Positions 16,863 to 26,418 of a stretch of 64,000 bases of DNA are shown piece after piece (within the stretch, counting starts at the first letter, position 1; each line of letters opens with the position of its first letter). A program made the position numbers and the translations under genes. This DNA comes from an uncultured Verrucomicrobiota bacterium. GTDB taxonomy: Bacteria > Verrucomicrobiota > Verrucomicrobiia > Verrucomicrobiales > Verrucomicrobiaceae. Below the pieces are notes generated by a model. That model saw only the letters and a list, made by a program, of their open reading frames with translations. It was not told the origin of the DNA and ran no database searches. The stretch is from the NCBI GenBank assembly GCA_903848465.1, contig CAINGK010000166.1:1-64000 (forward strand), written 5' to 3'.

Positions 16863-18575
16863 TCAATCTTCCCCCACATTGCCGTAGGCCAGTTGCGCGC
16901 GCAGCAGATCGTGCAGCGTGACCACGCCGAGCAGCGCCAGCTTGTCATCGCACAGCACGACCATGCCCGCGCGTGAGTCAATGATGCGGGATTGTATGAC
17001 CCGGACGCTCTCCTGGGGATCCACAGTAACCGCAGGCTCAATCTCGGGCTGCGCATTGGAGAGCAGCGCGCGTTCCATCTCATGCCGAGTGAGCACGCCC
17101 ACCACCTTGCCGCCCCGCAGCACTGGAAAATTCGCATACGGATGCCCGTCAAAGGCGGCGCGCATGGATTCGCTGCCGAGGTCCGTCAGAGATTCCGGAT
17201 GGAAGTTGGCAATGGCTGACGCAGGAAGCTGCTGCCAGGCTCCCAGATCGCGTGGAGGAATGATGCGGTTGAGGTGATGGCCGTCCTGCTCGAGCACTTC
17301 CTCATAAAAGTTTGAACGCATCAAGCGGCGGCTGATGGCCTGGCTCACCAAGACGCCGAGCATCAGTGGCAACACGAGGGAAAATTGGTGAGTCATTTCA
17401 AAGACGATCAAAATCCCTGTAACCGGCGCACGCACCACCGCGCCGAGGCAGGCGCACATGCCCACCACGGCCAGCACCACCTGATCCCCCTCATGCAGGG
17501 GCAGCACCATCCGGCCCAGCCCTGCGGCGGCCAGCCCCGCCATGCCGCCAAAAAACAGCGTGGGAGAAAAAATGCCGCCGCAGCCGCCCAACCCGTAGCA
17601 GAGCACGGTGGCGAGCAGCTTGGCCACTAGAAGCAGCGCCGCGAGCTTCCACGCGAGCCTGCCTGAAAGCGCGTCTGAAAGATCACTGTAGCCAAGGCCG
17701 AAGACGCCGAGACGCCCGGTCTGCTTCCAGACCAGCATGCCGATGGCCCAGGTCAGCAAAGCCCCCACCGCAGGGAGTGCCCAGGCAGGAAGACGGCGCT
17801 GCGAGTGAGACCAGCCGCGCAGGTTCAGACTGCCACGCTGGAAGAGCAAACCGGCCAGCGTCGCGCAAGCGGCCACCCAGGGAGTGAGTACATAGACCTG
17901 CCAGCCGGGCTCGTTTGTCACCTCCATCCGAAACGCCGGCTCCGCGCCGAGCGCCCCATGCACCACGAGCGCGCCGATCACCGAGGCCATGAGCACATTG
18001 CCGAGGAAACGGCTGTTCAGATCGCCAATGATTTCCTCCAGCACAAAGGTGACAGCAGCCAGCGGGGTATTGAACGCGGCTGCCAGGCCCGCTGCAGCCC
18101 CTGCCGCAGCGGGCATGCGATGCTTAGCTTTGGCCAGCCCCAGCCGTGTGGCGATGACGGAGCCCATTGTCCCTGCCATCTGCACGGAGGGGCCTTCACG
18201 CCCCAGGCTCATGCCGCTGCCGATGCTCAACGCTCCGGCCACAAACTTCACCCACATGATGCGTGGCGATGACCAGCCAAACTCCTTCCAGTACGCCAGC
18301 TTCAACTGCGGAATGCCGCTACCCGCCGCTGACGGTCCGGCCATGTGCAGCAGCACCCCAGAGGCCAGCGAGGCTGCCAGCATGAGCGCCAGTGTACGCC
18401 AGGCAAACGATTCAGGCGACTGCACCGCCCACGTTTCAAACGTGCTGCCATAGAGGAGCTGGATGCACTGGTGGAAGGCCACAGCGATCCCGCCACCGGC
18501 CACACCATAAATCGCTGTCGCAACATACAAACGGGGCCGCGGCGACAGCTTGGAAAGAAGGCTGCGGAGACTCAT
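16863..18575 (-). CDS. ClC-type chloride channel / antiporter with C-terminal CBS domains
   Basis: From the ATG at 18573-18575 the protein is 570 residues: about 430 of ClC membrane domain, then a CBS pair. Ion-pathway motifs are clear: GSGIPQLK (85-92), GREGP (125-129) with the gating Glu E127, and GGIFSPTLFFGG. The gating Glu suggests a Cl-/H+ antiporter rather than an open channel, although both occur. The CBS part (about 440-570) ends with GVVTLHDLLRAQL and probably binds adenine nucleotides. Longer in-frame starts exist at 18632 and 18644 but add no family-like sequence. It is divergent from the large cytochrome gene. Confidence 0.88.
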   Translation of the reverse strand: MSLRSLLSKLSPRPRLYVATAIYGVAGGGIAVAFHQCIQLLYGSTFETWAVQSPESFAWRTLALMLAASLASGVLLHMAGPSAAGSGIPQLKLAYWKEFGWSSPRIMWVKFVAGALSIGSGMSLGREGPSVQMAGTMGSVIATRLGLAKAKHRMPAAAGAAAGLAAAFNTPLAAVTFVLEEIIGDLNSRFLGNVLMASVIGALVVHGALGAEPAFRMEVTNEPGWQVYVLTPWVAACATLAGLLFQRGSLNLRGWSHSQRRLPAWALPAVGALLTWAIGMLVWKQTGRLGVFGLGYSDLSDALSGRLAWKLAALLLVAKLLATVLCYGLGGCGGIFSPTLFFGGMAGLAAAGLGRMVLPLHEGDQVVLAVVGMCACLGAVVRAPVTGILIVFEMTHQFSLVLPLMLGVLVSQAISRRLMRSNFYEEVLEQDGHHLNRIIPPRDLGAWQQLPASAIANFHPESLTDLGSESMRAAFDGHPYANFPVLRGGKVVGVLTRHEMERALLSNAQPEIEPAVTVDPQESVRVIQSRIIDSRAGMVVLCDDKLALLGVVTLHDLLRAQLAYGNVGED

Positions 18576-18718
18576 GCCTACACCAAGCACAGCTTGAAAA
18601 TCCGTCCACTGGGGATCAGTGCTGGCGGCCATTTTATCACCCATTCCTGAGGCAAACGGCACACTACATTCGATGATTGACAGATCACCGCCCGCTCGCC
18701 TGTTCTCTACCCACCATG

Positions 18719-21487
18719 AAGTTTCGCCCGCTCCTCGCGCTCCTGATCCTTGCCACCGCCACGCTCGCCGCAGAAAAACCTGTAACACCCGCCACGCCCT
18801 CGCCGTGGGGTGATTTTGTCGAGAAGGATTTCCCGTTCTTCAGCAGCGTGCTGGATGCGCGTGAACTGGGCGAAGGCTTCCCGAAGGACAACCTCACGCC
18901 GCGCGGCATCATCCTCAATCTCGGCCACAATCTCTGGGCCTGCTTTGACACCGACCTCCTCCGCATCGCCGCCATCTGGGAAGGCGAGGCGGGGAAGCCG
19001 CCGGTGAGTGCGGATGCACTGGCACCGGGGTCCTACCATGTGGCCGGACAGAAGACGAAGGACGGCCAGGAGTATCTGCCGAAGCCGATTGGCAAGGTGT
19101 GGCTGGCGAATGGGATTTATCCCGGCTGGCAGGTGGGGGAGAAGCCGAACTTTGTAGATCCGCGTGAACCGACACCGAGTCCAGAGGAGGTGGGGAGAGG
19201 GGGCATTCCATACTCTAATTCGCTGCTTTTAGACACCATGGCGGCATCATTCGGCCAGGATCTAAGTTTAAGCTACGATATTGCAGGCATACGGATTCAG
19301 GAACAATGGACTGCCCATGTTGACGGCTCTAAAAAAGAAATCGTTCGGGGCATTGAAATACCGGCCCATGAAGAAACTCTATGTCTTCTGCTTCCATTTT
19401 ATGTGCAAACAAGCCCGATCAGCGAATACCCAAGACTTGGTTATGGACATGCTTCAACGGGTAAAGATGATAAGTTCTTTTCAGCCTATTTAAAGAGCGC
19501 TTCTTTCATTTCTTCTTCTGAAAACAAGCATAACAGCTTTCTGAAGCTTCCCCCGTTAGACAGCCCGTTACGACTTGATATTTCCTCCACAAAAGAAGAC
19601 AGCACCAAGTCTCCATATCATTTTTTTCTTTTCTCATTCCATGAGCCTAGCGATGATGTGAAACTAAAATTGCGCATCGTTAAGGGCAGCACTGACACGA
19701 AGGATTGGCGTAACAAACAAGAAACTGTGGCAAAGCTAGCGTCTTCCACCAAGCCCGACGCCTACGTCATCGACGAAATCCCCCTCCCTCTCGACAACCC
19801 ATGGAAGCGCAATGTGCGCCTCGCGGACCTCGCTTTCCTCAATGACCAGGGCGATGCCGCAGGCGTCACCTTCGATGGCGATGTGTGGCTCATCTCCGGC
19901 TTGAAAGGCGATCTCGACAAAGTCACCTGGAAGCGCTTTGCCAGCGGCCTGCATGAGCCTATGAGCATCGTCGTGCGTGGCAGCGACATCCTCGTCTTTG
20001 ATCGCAATGGCATCTGGAAGCTGGTGGACACGAACAATGACAAGGAGTGCGATCGCTATGAGATGTTCTGCAATCTCTTCGCGCAAACCGCCGAGACGCG
20101 CGAGTTCCCCAACTCCATGAAGCTCGGCCCCAAAGGCGAACTCTACATCTCCAAAGGCGGTCAGGAAGGCACCACCTATGGCAAGCACAACGGCACCGTG
20201 ATCAAGGTGGCTGCGGATGGGAAGTCGATGGAGGTCATCGGCTACGGCCTGCGCCAGCCCTTCATCGGCGTGAATCCGAAAACCGGCCTCGTCACCGCCA
20301 GCGACCAGCAGGGCAACTACGTCCCCTCCACGCCTCTGCACATCATCTCGGATCACCATTTCTACGGCCACCTGCCCACCATCGCGCCGAAGGAAAAATA
20401 CCCAGAGACGATCACGGAACCGCTAACGTGGCTGCCGCATCCAGTGAATCCCAGCGGCGTCACGCAGACCTGGCTTATCGGCGCGAAGATGGGGCCAGTG
20501 AATGATGAGCTGATCCACATCGGCTACAACCGGCCGGAGCTTTTCCGGGTGCTGATGAATTCGCATTTCGAAAAGCCGCAGGCCGCAGTGGTGAGCTTCA
20601 ACCGCAACTTCGACTTCCCCACGCTCAATGCCGTGGTGAATCCGGCGGACGGACAGCTCTATGTCGTCGGCTTCCAAGTGTGGGGCACGGTGGTGAAAAA
20701 GATCAGCGGTCTCGCCCGCGTGCGCTACACCGACAAGCCGCGCGTGTTGATCAAGGAGGTGACGCCGACGGACAAGGGCCTGCTCCTGCGCTTCAATGCG
20801 AAGCTGGATGCGAAGCTCGCAACCGATCCCGACAGCTTCAACGGCGAGCGCTGGAACTACAAACGCACCTTCGAATACGGCTCCCCGCATTTGAAGCTGG
20901 ACGGCAGCAGCGGCCAGGAATGGATGACGGCGAGCAGCGCCTACCTGAGCAAGGACGGCATGAGCGTGCTAGTGGGCTTTCCCGACATGAAGGCGGGCGT
21001 GCATCAGATGCGCATCGGCTGGGGCCTGAAGAGCGCGGACGGTTTGAAGGCCGAGAACACCGCTTACTTTTCACCGTGGGAACTCATGACCTTTGATGCA
21101 AAGAAGGAAGGCTTTGATGAAAACCTCAAGGTCGATCTCACCCCACGCAAAGCCGCCGCCGTGGCCACCGTGAAAGCCACCGCCGAGGAAGGCGAACGCC
21201 TGTATCAGATGTTTGGCTGCATGGCCTGCCACAGCACAGACGGCACGCTCGTCGGCAAAGTGGGTCCCAGTTGGAAAGGCCTGTACGGCAGCGAGCGCGA
21301 GATCGCCAAAGGCCAGAAGGGCAAGTTCAAGGCCGATGAGGCTTATCTGCGCGAATCCATCCTCACCCCAAGCGCGAAAGTCGTGAAGGGCTTTGAAAAG
21401 TTCGACACCGGCATGCCGATTTATTCAGGCATCCTCAACGACTCGCAGATCGAGAGCCTGATTTTGTACATCAAGAGCTTGAAGTAG
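18719..21487 (+). CDS. Large secreted c-type cytochrome, DUF6797-like
   Basis: The start ATG at 18719 gives a signal peptide (FRPLLALLILATATLA) and a 922-residue protein. The N-terminal half contains PWGDFVEKDFPFFSSVLDAR, typical of the DUF6797 domain of PVC cytochromes; the middle (about 360-700) is a beta-propeller with VTFDGDVWLISGL and GLRQPFIGVNP; the C-terminus is a cytochrome c domain with haem site CMACH (834-838) and a possible axial Met in TGMPIYSG. It probably carries electrons during extracellular sugar oxidation, by analogy only. Bases 19205-19740 form an AT-rich island without breaking the frame. It converges on ruvA, with a 281-bp inverted-repeat element in the gap. Confidence 0.8.
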   Translation, partial: KFRPLLALLILATATLAAEKPVTPATPSPWGDFVEKDFPFFSSVLDARELGEGFPKDNLTPRGIILNLGHNLWACFDTDLLRIAAIWEGEAGKPPVSADALAPGSYHVAGQKTKDGQEYLPKPIGKVWLANGIYPGWQVGEKPNFVDPREPTPSPEEVGRGGIPYSNSLLLDTMAASFGQDLSLSYDIAGIRIQEQWTAHVDGSKKEIVRGIEIPAHEETLCLLLPFYVQTSPISEYPRLGYGHASTGKDDKFFSAYLKSASFISSSENKHNSFLKLPPLDSPLRLDISSTKEDSTKSPYHFFLFSFHEPSDDVKLKLRIVKGSTDTKDWRNKQETVAKLASSTKPDAYVIDEIPLPLDNPWKRNVRLADLAFLNDQGDAAGVTFDGDVWLISGLKGDLDKVTWKRFASGLHEPMSIVVRGSDILVFDRNGIWKLVDTNNDKECDRYEMFCNLFAQTAETREFPNSMKLGPKGELYISKGGQEGTTYGKHNGTVIKVAADGKSMEVIGYGLRQPFIGVNPKTGLVTASDQQGNYVPSTPLHIISDHHFYGHLPTIAPKEKYPETITEPLTWLPHPVNPSGVTQTWLIGAKMGPVNDELIHIGYNRPELFRVLMNSHFEKPQAAVVSFNRNFDFPTLNAVVNPADGQLYVVGFQVWGTVVKKISGLARVRYTDKPRVLIKEVTPTDKGLLLRFNAKLDAKLATDPDSFNGERWNYKRTFEYGSPHLKLDGSSGQEWMTASSAYLSKDGMSVLVGFPDMKAGVHQMRIGWGLKSADGLKAENTAYFSPWELMTFDAKKEGFDENLKVDLTPRKAAAVATVKATAEEGERLYQMFGCMACHSTDGTLVGKVGPSWKGLYGSEREIAKGQKGKFKADEAYLRESILTPSAKVVKGFEKFDTGMPIYSGILNDSQIESLILYIKSLK

Positions 21488-21603
21488 GGCGAGAAGACGA
21501 ACATTTGAATCACTAATGTCTGAGTCTGTAAGATACTGTCGCGCATCATCAATCTTCAAAAGCAACCCCGCACAAAATGAAAGCGGGTGCTGCGCAGCCG
21601 TCT

Positions 21604-21884
21604 AAGCCCGGAGGGCTGGCACAACAATAGCCGTGGGTGCTAACCCACGGTAGACCGACCAACCACCGTCACCAAGACGGTGGAACCGCGTAGCGGTGAC
21701 ACAAATCTCCGATCATACCTAGCGCCAGCCAATGTCTAATATCATATTCTCCAACTCCGTCTGGTGCCTGCGGAACGCAGCGAGTTGTGTCACCGCTGCG
21801 CGGTTCATCGGCATTCGACAGGTATATGCCACGCGGTTCCGTGGGTTTCACCCACGGCTACGATGATGCCAGCCCTCCGGGCTT
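21604..21884. repeat. 281-bp nested inverted-repeat element (MITE/REPIN-like)
   Basis: Outer arms of 18 bp are perfect: AAGCCCGGAGGGCTGGCA (21604-21621) against 21867-21884. Inside them are GTGGGT/ACCCAC hairpins (21631-21650 and 21839-21857), a hairpin CCACCGTC-ACCAA-GACGGTGG (21663-21683), and a second 21-bp arm pair (21684-21704 against 21785-21805) with one mismatch. There is no reading frame inside. The outer-arm sequence recurs singly at 61711-61728. It fills most of the gap 21488-21959 between two convergent genes. Confidence 0.88.
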
Positions 21885-21959
21885 ACTGAGACGAAGGGGA
21901 AAGCGTGAGCTTCATCTCAAACCGTGAGTGAAAATGAGTGCCCATTAGTGGTTCAAAAC

Positions 21960-22565
21960 TCAATTCATACTCCGCAGCGCCTCGCGGATGAATTTGTCCG
22001 CCGTGTCCACGCCAGGTTGTTTTGCCAAATCGTTCACGGCTTTGATGGCCTCGCTCTGCTTGTAGCCCAGGGCGATGAGGCCGAGGACGGCATCAGTCTG
22101 CGCCTCCTGCTTCGGATCGTGTGCGCCTTTGGCCGTGCGTGAAGCCTGCCAGGCATCGACGACGCCAACTTTGTCCTTCAACTCCAAGACGATGCGTTCG
22201 GCGGTCTTGCCACCCACGCCTTTGATGCGTGAGAGCGCTTTCACATCGCCACTGATCACTGCATCTTTAAACGCCGCCACGGGCATGCCGCTGAGAACGC
22301 TGAGGGCCATCTTGGGGCCGATGCCGGAGACGCGGTCCATGAGAAGGCGGAAGAGGTCGCGCTCGTCTGAGGTGAAGAAACCGAAGAGGGTGTGGTCGCG
22401 GTCGGTGACGTGGTAGTGGGTGAGGAGCTGTACTTTTTCACCTGGCTGCGGGAGCTTGTCGAAGGTGGTGAGTGGAATGAGAACGAGATAGCCCACGCCG
22501 TTGACGTCAATGGTGGCACGGTGCGGAAGAGCTTCGGCGAGGAGGCCGCGAAGGAAGGAGATCAT
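21960..22565 (-). CDS. ruvA: Holliday junction branch migration protein RuvA
   Basis: The 201-residue product starting at the ATG 22563-22565 is standard RuvA: domain I OB-fold (MISFLRGLLAE...VNGVGY), domain II with two helix-hairpin-helix motifs (VSGIGPKMALSVLSG and IKGVGGKTAERIVLELKDK), a flexible linker, and the C-terminal domain III (AVLGLIALGYKQSEAIKAV) that contacts RuvB. RuvA binds four-way junctions as a tetramer and loads the RuvB motor. Neither ruvB nor ruvC is adjacent. The upstream in-frame extension is composed of repeat-like sequence and is not coding. Confidence 0.97.
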   Translation of the reverse strand: MISFLRGLLAEALPHRATIDVNGVGYLVLIPLTTFDKLPQPGEKVQLLTHYHVTDRDHTLFGFFTSDERDLFRLLMDRVSGIGPKMALSVLSGMPVAAFKDAVISGDVKALSRIKGVGGKTAERIVLELKDKVGVVDAWQASRTAKGAHDPKQEAQTDAVLGLIALGYKQSEAIKAVNDLAKQPGVDTADKFIREALRSMN

Positions 22566-22691
22566 GCGGGCATGAAGGCGGAAGGGCGCAAAGGTGCAAG
22601 CGGAGGTTTGTTTCTTCGGGCTCCCGGGGCACGGCAAAAAAACACCGTTATCCCATCCCGCAAGATGCGGAGCGTGATCAGAAGCGGAGCG

Positions 22692-22720
22692 CCGCACAGA
22701 GGACTGTGCGGACCACTTTG
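22692..22720. repeat. Degenerate half-copy of the two-hairpin repeat
   Basis: Only the second hairpin and flank are recognisable: CCGCACAG-AGGA-CTGTGCGG followed by ACCACT. Unlike the three full copies it lies between two genes on the same strand (ruvA and htpG). Confidence 0.55.
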
Positions 22721-22736
22721 CTGGCACTCATAAATG

Positions 22737-22766
22737 CACTCTGCGGCGATAGTTCACCGCAGAGTG
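22737..22766 (-). terminator. Hairpin 3' of htpG
   Basis: A 10-bp perfect stem (CACTCTGCGG / CCGCAGAGTG) with a 10-base loop, 22 bases past the htpG stop on the minus strand. The sequence after the stem (CATTTATGAG) has only a weak T run, so Rho-independent termination is likely but not certain. Confidence 0.55.
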
Positions 22767-22788
22767 TACCATGGGCTTTTCAGCAGTC

Positions 22789-24627
22789 TTACGCGGAGAG
22801 TTTTTCCATCAGTTTCTGCGTGCGCTCGATGATGCGCTGTGGCTCGTCCAGCAGGCCAGCGGAGAGCAGCGCATTGTCCAGAATCTGCTCGGTGATGAGA
22901 CCGGCGGTTTCGGGATCTTTGACGCGAAGAGCGGAGAGGTTACGGACAAGCTGGTTACGCGGATTGATCTCGAAGATGACCTTCGATCCGGGCATCTCGC
23001 CATCTTTGCCCATGGCCTTCATCATCTGACGGATCTGCGGACTCATCTCGCCTTCAGGCGTCAGCACCAGGGCGGGGCTGCCCACGAGACGCTTGCCAGT
23101 GCGAACGGTTTCTACCTGGGTGGCAAGACGTTCCTTGATCCAATCACAGAGAGAGGTCGCATCCGCTTCCGGGAGGGCCTCGCCTTCGCTAGTGTCTTCG
23201 CCGAGGTCGATGTCAGGAGCGTTGACGGACTTGAGGTCTTTGTCCTCAAACTTGTTGAGACTGGAGATGACGTATTCGTCGATGTGCTCAAACATGTAGA
23301 GCACTTCAAAGCCCTTCGCTTTGAAGGCGGCCACGTAAGGCCCGCTTTCGATGGTGCTGCGCGAGGTGGAAACCTGGTAGTAAATCTCCTTCTGGTCTTC
23401 CTTCATGCGCTTCACGTATTCGGTGAGGCTGACGGTCTCACCCGGCTCGGTCATGCTGGATTCAAAGCGCAGCAGCTTGGCGATGGCGTCGCGGTTGGTG
23501 TAGTCCGTGGCGATGCCTTCTTTGAAGAAGCGGCTGAAGCTCGCGTAGAATTCGTTGTACTTCTTCGGGTCTTCGACGGCTTCTTTGTCGAGGTGCTTGA
23601 GCAGGCGCTTGGCCACCACGTCGCCCAGCTTGCGAACCAGCGCGCTGTCCTGCATGGACTCACGTGAGATGTTCAGCGGCAGGTCTTCGCTGTCGATGAC
23701 ACCACGCACAAAGCGCATCCATTCCGGCAGCAGCTTCTTCGGTTTTGGGTCGATCAGCACCTTTTTGCAGTAGAGACCGACATTGGGTTCCATCTGGCCC
23801 ATGCCGTAGGATTCCATGTTCTGCGTGGGGGTGAAGAGCAGCGCATTGATGGCGATGGGCGACTCGGCCTGAAAGTGCAGGCGGTAGCTCGGATCGTCAA
23901 AGGCGTGCGCGGCGAAGCGGTAGAATTCCGTGTACTGCTCCTCGGTGATGCCGTCCTTCGATTTCAGCCAGAGCGCCTCAACGGTGTTCACGCGCTCGGT
24001 GTCCAGAATGACTGGGAAGCTGACAAAGTTGGAATACTTCTCCAGCACCTGCTTCACGCGGCTCTTCGTGGCAAACTCAGCGGCGTCTTCCTTCAGATGT
24101 AGCACGATTTTGCAGCCACGGGCTTCCTCGGTGGAGTCATCAATCGTGTAGCTGGTGCTGCCATCGCTGGTCCAGACCAGGTGCTCGCCGTCATTGCGCC
24201 AGGAATGCGTGTGGACTTCGACTTTGTCGGCCACCATGAAGGCGGAGTAGAAGCCCACGCCAAACTGACCGATGAGGGAGGCGTCGTTTTGCTTGCCAGC
24301 GTTTTTCAGCGCAGCGGCAAAAGCCTTGGAGCCGGAGTGGGCAATGGTGCCAAGGTTTTCCACCAATTCCGCGCGAGTCATCCCAATGCCGTGATCGGCG
24401 ATGGTCAGCGTGCGTGCGGCTTCATCGGTGGTGATGCTGACTTCCAGCGCGGCGGAGGCGTCGAAGACGTCGTTTTCCGTGAGTTGGGTGAGGCGCATCT
24501 TTTCCATCGCGTCGGCAGCGTTGGACACCAGTTCACGAATGAAGATCTCGCGGTCGGTGTAGAGGCTGTGGATGACGATATCGAGGACTTGTTTGACTTC
24601 GGCCTGGAATTCGTGGGTCTGGCTCAT
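22789..24627 (-). CDS. htpG: Molecular chaperone HtpG (Hsp90)
   Basis: The 612-residue protein starting at ATG 24625-24627 (MSQTHEFQAEVKQVLDIVIHSLYTD...) is a full-length bacterial Hsp90. The N-terminal ATPase shows IFIRELVSNAADA, IADHGIGMT and GQFGVGFYSAF; the middle domain has GVIDSEDLPLNISRE; the C-terminal dimerisation part carries an acidic patch (DIDLGEDTSEGEALPEAD). HtpG remodels client proteins with ATP in the cytoplasm. The in-frame extension to 24861 has no family similarity and overlaps the divergent DUF937 gene. No dnaK or grpE lies nearby. Confidence 0.97.
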   Translation of the reverse strand: MSQTHEFQAEVKQVLDIVIHSLYTDREIFIRELVSNAADAMEKMRLTQLTENDVFDASAALEVSITTDEAARTLTIADHGIGMTRAELVENLGTIAHSGSKAFAAALKNAGKQNDASLIGQFGVGFYSAFMVADKVEVHTHSWRNDGEHLVWTSDGSTSYTIDDSTEEARGCKIVLHLKEDAAEFATKSRVKQVLEKYSNFVSFPVILDTERVNTVEALWLKSKDGITEEQYTEFYRFAAHAFDDPSYRLHFQAESPIAINALLFTPTQNMESYGMGQMEPNVGLYCKKVLIDPKPKKLLPEWMRFVRGVIDSEDLPLNISRESMQDSALVRKLGDVVAKRLLKHLDKEAVEDPKKYNEFYASFSRFFKEGIATDYTNRDAIAKLLRFESSMTEPGETVSLTEYVKRMKEDQKEIYYQVSTSRSTIESGPYVAAFKAKGFEVLYMFEHIDEYVISSLNKFEDKDLKSVNAPDIDLGEDTSEGEALPEADATSLCDWIKERLATQVETVRTGKRLVGSPALVLTPEGEMSPQIRQMMKAMGKDGEMPGSKVIFEINPRNQLVRNLSALRVKDPETAGLITEQILDNALLSAGLLDEPQRIIERTQKLMEKLSA

Positions 24628-24739
24628 GGTTGTGGGGATAAAATGGGGTTGGGGGGTGGGAAGAGTAGCGGAAGGGAGGCGCGGGTCAAGGCGGCTGCGC
24701 CTTGACTTTACCCTCCCCGCCCCCACACTCGCGGCCACC

Positions 24740-25171
24740 ATGGGACTTTTCGATTCACTCGCCAAAAACGCGCTGGGCAGCATGCTCGGCGGCTCCGCCA
24801 AAATGGACCCCGCAGCAATGCTCTCTGGACTCCTCAATGAAGCCGGCGGCCTCAACGGCATGATGGCTCAGTTTGAGAAAGCAGGCCTAGCTGAAACCTT
24901 TTCCTCCTGGGTCGGCACGGGGACGAATCTGCCGATCAACGCCGATCAAATGAAGGCCGCCGTCGGCACCGAAAACCTGCAAGCACTCGCCGGCAAAGTG
25001 GGCATGCAGGTTCATACAGTGCTGCCGCTGCTGACGCAGTTCCTGCCGCAGATCATCGACAAACTGACGCCGCAGGGCCACATCCATGAGAACAACCCCA
25101 GCGGCAGCCAAATTCAAAGCGTGCTGACCAGTGTGATCAGCAGCGGGCTCGGCGGCATGTTCGGGGGCTAA
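24740..25171 (+). CDS. YidB / DUF937 family protein
   Basis: The 143-residue product begins MGLFDSLAKNALGSMLGG and continues with the DUF937 pattern: a Gly/Ala/Met-rich N-terminus, LLNEAGGLNGMMAQFEKAGL, TFSSWVGTGTNLPI, and a helical end with VLPLLTQFLPQIIDKLTPQG. This family (E. coli YidB) has no assigned role; its sequence suggests a small helical self-associating protein. It is divergent from htpG with a 112-bp gap and lies 40 bases upstream of a permease gene on the same strand. Confidence 0.85.
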   Translation: MGLFDSLAKNALGSMLGGSAKMDPAAMLSGLLNEAGGLNGMMAQFEKAGLAETFSSWVGTGTNLPINADQMKAAVGTENLQALAGKVGMQVHTVLPLLTQFLPQIIDKLTPQGHIHENNPSGSQIQSVLTSVISSGLGGMFGG

Positions 25172-25211
25172 AAGCTGTGCCTCGGCTCGAATCCCACACG
25201 TAATCCAGGTC

Positions 25212-26402
25212 ATGCTCCGTCTCGCCCTCAAAATGCTGTTTGGTGACACCGCAAAGTACCTGATGCTCGTCGCAGGTCTCGCGGTGGCGACGTTTTTGAT
25301 GGCGCAGCAGACGGCCGTGTTCTGCGGGCTGATGAACTGGACAAAGTCCACCCTGAAAAACGTCCCCGCCCCCATCTGGGTCGTGGAGGAAAAGGTGGAG
25401 CAGGTCAATGAAACGAATCCACTACTGGACACCGATGTGGCCCGCGTTCGCAGCGTGAGCAGCGTGGCCTGGGCCTCACCGATCTATTCAGGCATCCAGC
25501 GCGTGCGGCTGGAGAACGGGAACTTCAAGATGATCCAGCTCATCGGCATTGACTCCAACACGCTCGCCGGAGCACCCGCAAAAATGTTGGAAGGTGATTT
25601 AATGAAACTGCGCTTGCCCCATTCGGTGATCATTGATGATCTGGGCGTCACGCGGCTGGCACGGAAACGCGGCGACAAGGTAAAGGTCGGCGACATGTTC
25701 GAACTCAATGACCAGGAAGCCCGTGTGGTGGGCATCGCTGACGCCATGACCTCGTTCACCGGCGGCCCCTACGTTTGGACGACCTATGAGCGCGCCCTGC
25801 AATATGTGCCCCCCCAGCGCAAGATGCTCCAGGCGGTCATCTGCGCCCCGCGCGCGGGCGTGAGTCTAGACCAAGCGGTGGCAGACATTCAGCGCACGAC
25901 CGGCCTGAAGGCCTTCGTGAACCGCGAAGCCGGCTTCGGCGAGTTCTGGGCGCAACGCGGCGGCGGCAAGACCGACAACTTTAATGTCTCGACCGTGTGG
26001 TGGTATGTCAAAAACACCGGCATCCCGATTTCCTTCGGCACCACGGTCGTCATCGGTTTGCTCGTCGGCATGGCCGTGAGCTGCCAGACCTTCTATTCCT
26101 TCGTGCTGGAAAACATGCGGCACCTCGGCGCACTCAAAGCCATGGGCGCGTCCAACGGCACGCTCTGCCTGATGCTCATCACACAGGCCTTCACCGTCGG
26201 CATCATCGGCTACGGCATCGGCTTGTTTTTCACGTCCGGCTTCGCCATGGCAGCGCTGAAAAACGAGCAACCGCCCTTTTACATGCCGGAGTTTGTACCC
26301 TTTGCCGTGCTCGGCGTGGTGCTAGGCATCTGCACCCTGGCCGCCCTGCTCGGCATCTGGCGCGTCAGCAAGCTTGAGCCAGCGATGGTGTTTCGGAGCT
26401 AA
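25212..26402 (+). CDS. FtsX/MacB-type ABC transporter permease
   Basis: The 396-residue protein has one N-terminal membrane segment (about 15-35), a periplasmic MacB_PCD-type domain (about 50-260) with LIGIDSNTLAGAP and RVVGIADA, and three C-terminal membrane segments (about 275-295, 325-345, 365-385) in which the FtsX pattern VLENMRHLGALKAMGASNGTL is plain. Such permeases work with a separate ATPase and often an HlyD-type adaptor (DevBCA-like). No such partner is adjacent: the next gene is a complete exporter on the opposite strand. The ATPase must be elsewhere in the genome. Confidence 0.85.
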   Translation: MLRLALKMLFGDTAKYLMLVAGLAVATFLMAQQTAVFCGLMNWTKSTLKNVPAPIWVVEEKVEQVNETNPLLDTDVARVRSVSSVAWASPIYSGIQRVRLENGNFKMIQLIGIDSNTLAGAPAKMLEGDLMKLRLPHSVIIDDLGVTRLARKRGDKVKVGDMFELNDQEARVVGIADAMTSFTGGPYVWTTYERALQYVPPQRKMLQAVICAPRAGVSLDQAVADIQRTTGLKAFVNREAGFGEFWAQRGGGKTDNFNVSTVWWYVKNTGIPISFGTTVVIGLLVGMAVSCQTFYSFVLENMRHLGALKAMGASNGTLCLMLITQAFTVGIIGYGIGLFFTSGFAMAALKNEQPPFYMPEFVPFAVLGVVLGICTLAALLGIWRVSKLEPAMVFRS

Positions 26403-26418
26403 GGCAACCTGAGGCCAC

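Noticed and set aside
25171-25210. tRNA-like TCGAATCCC motif after the DUF937 gene
   Set aside because: The preceding bases are coding sequence and no acceptor, D or anticodon stems can be built.
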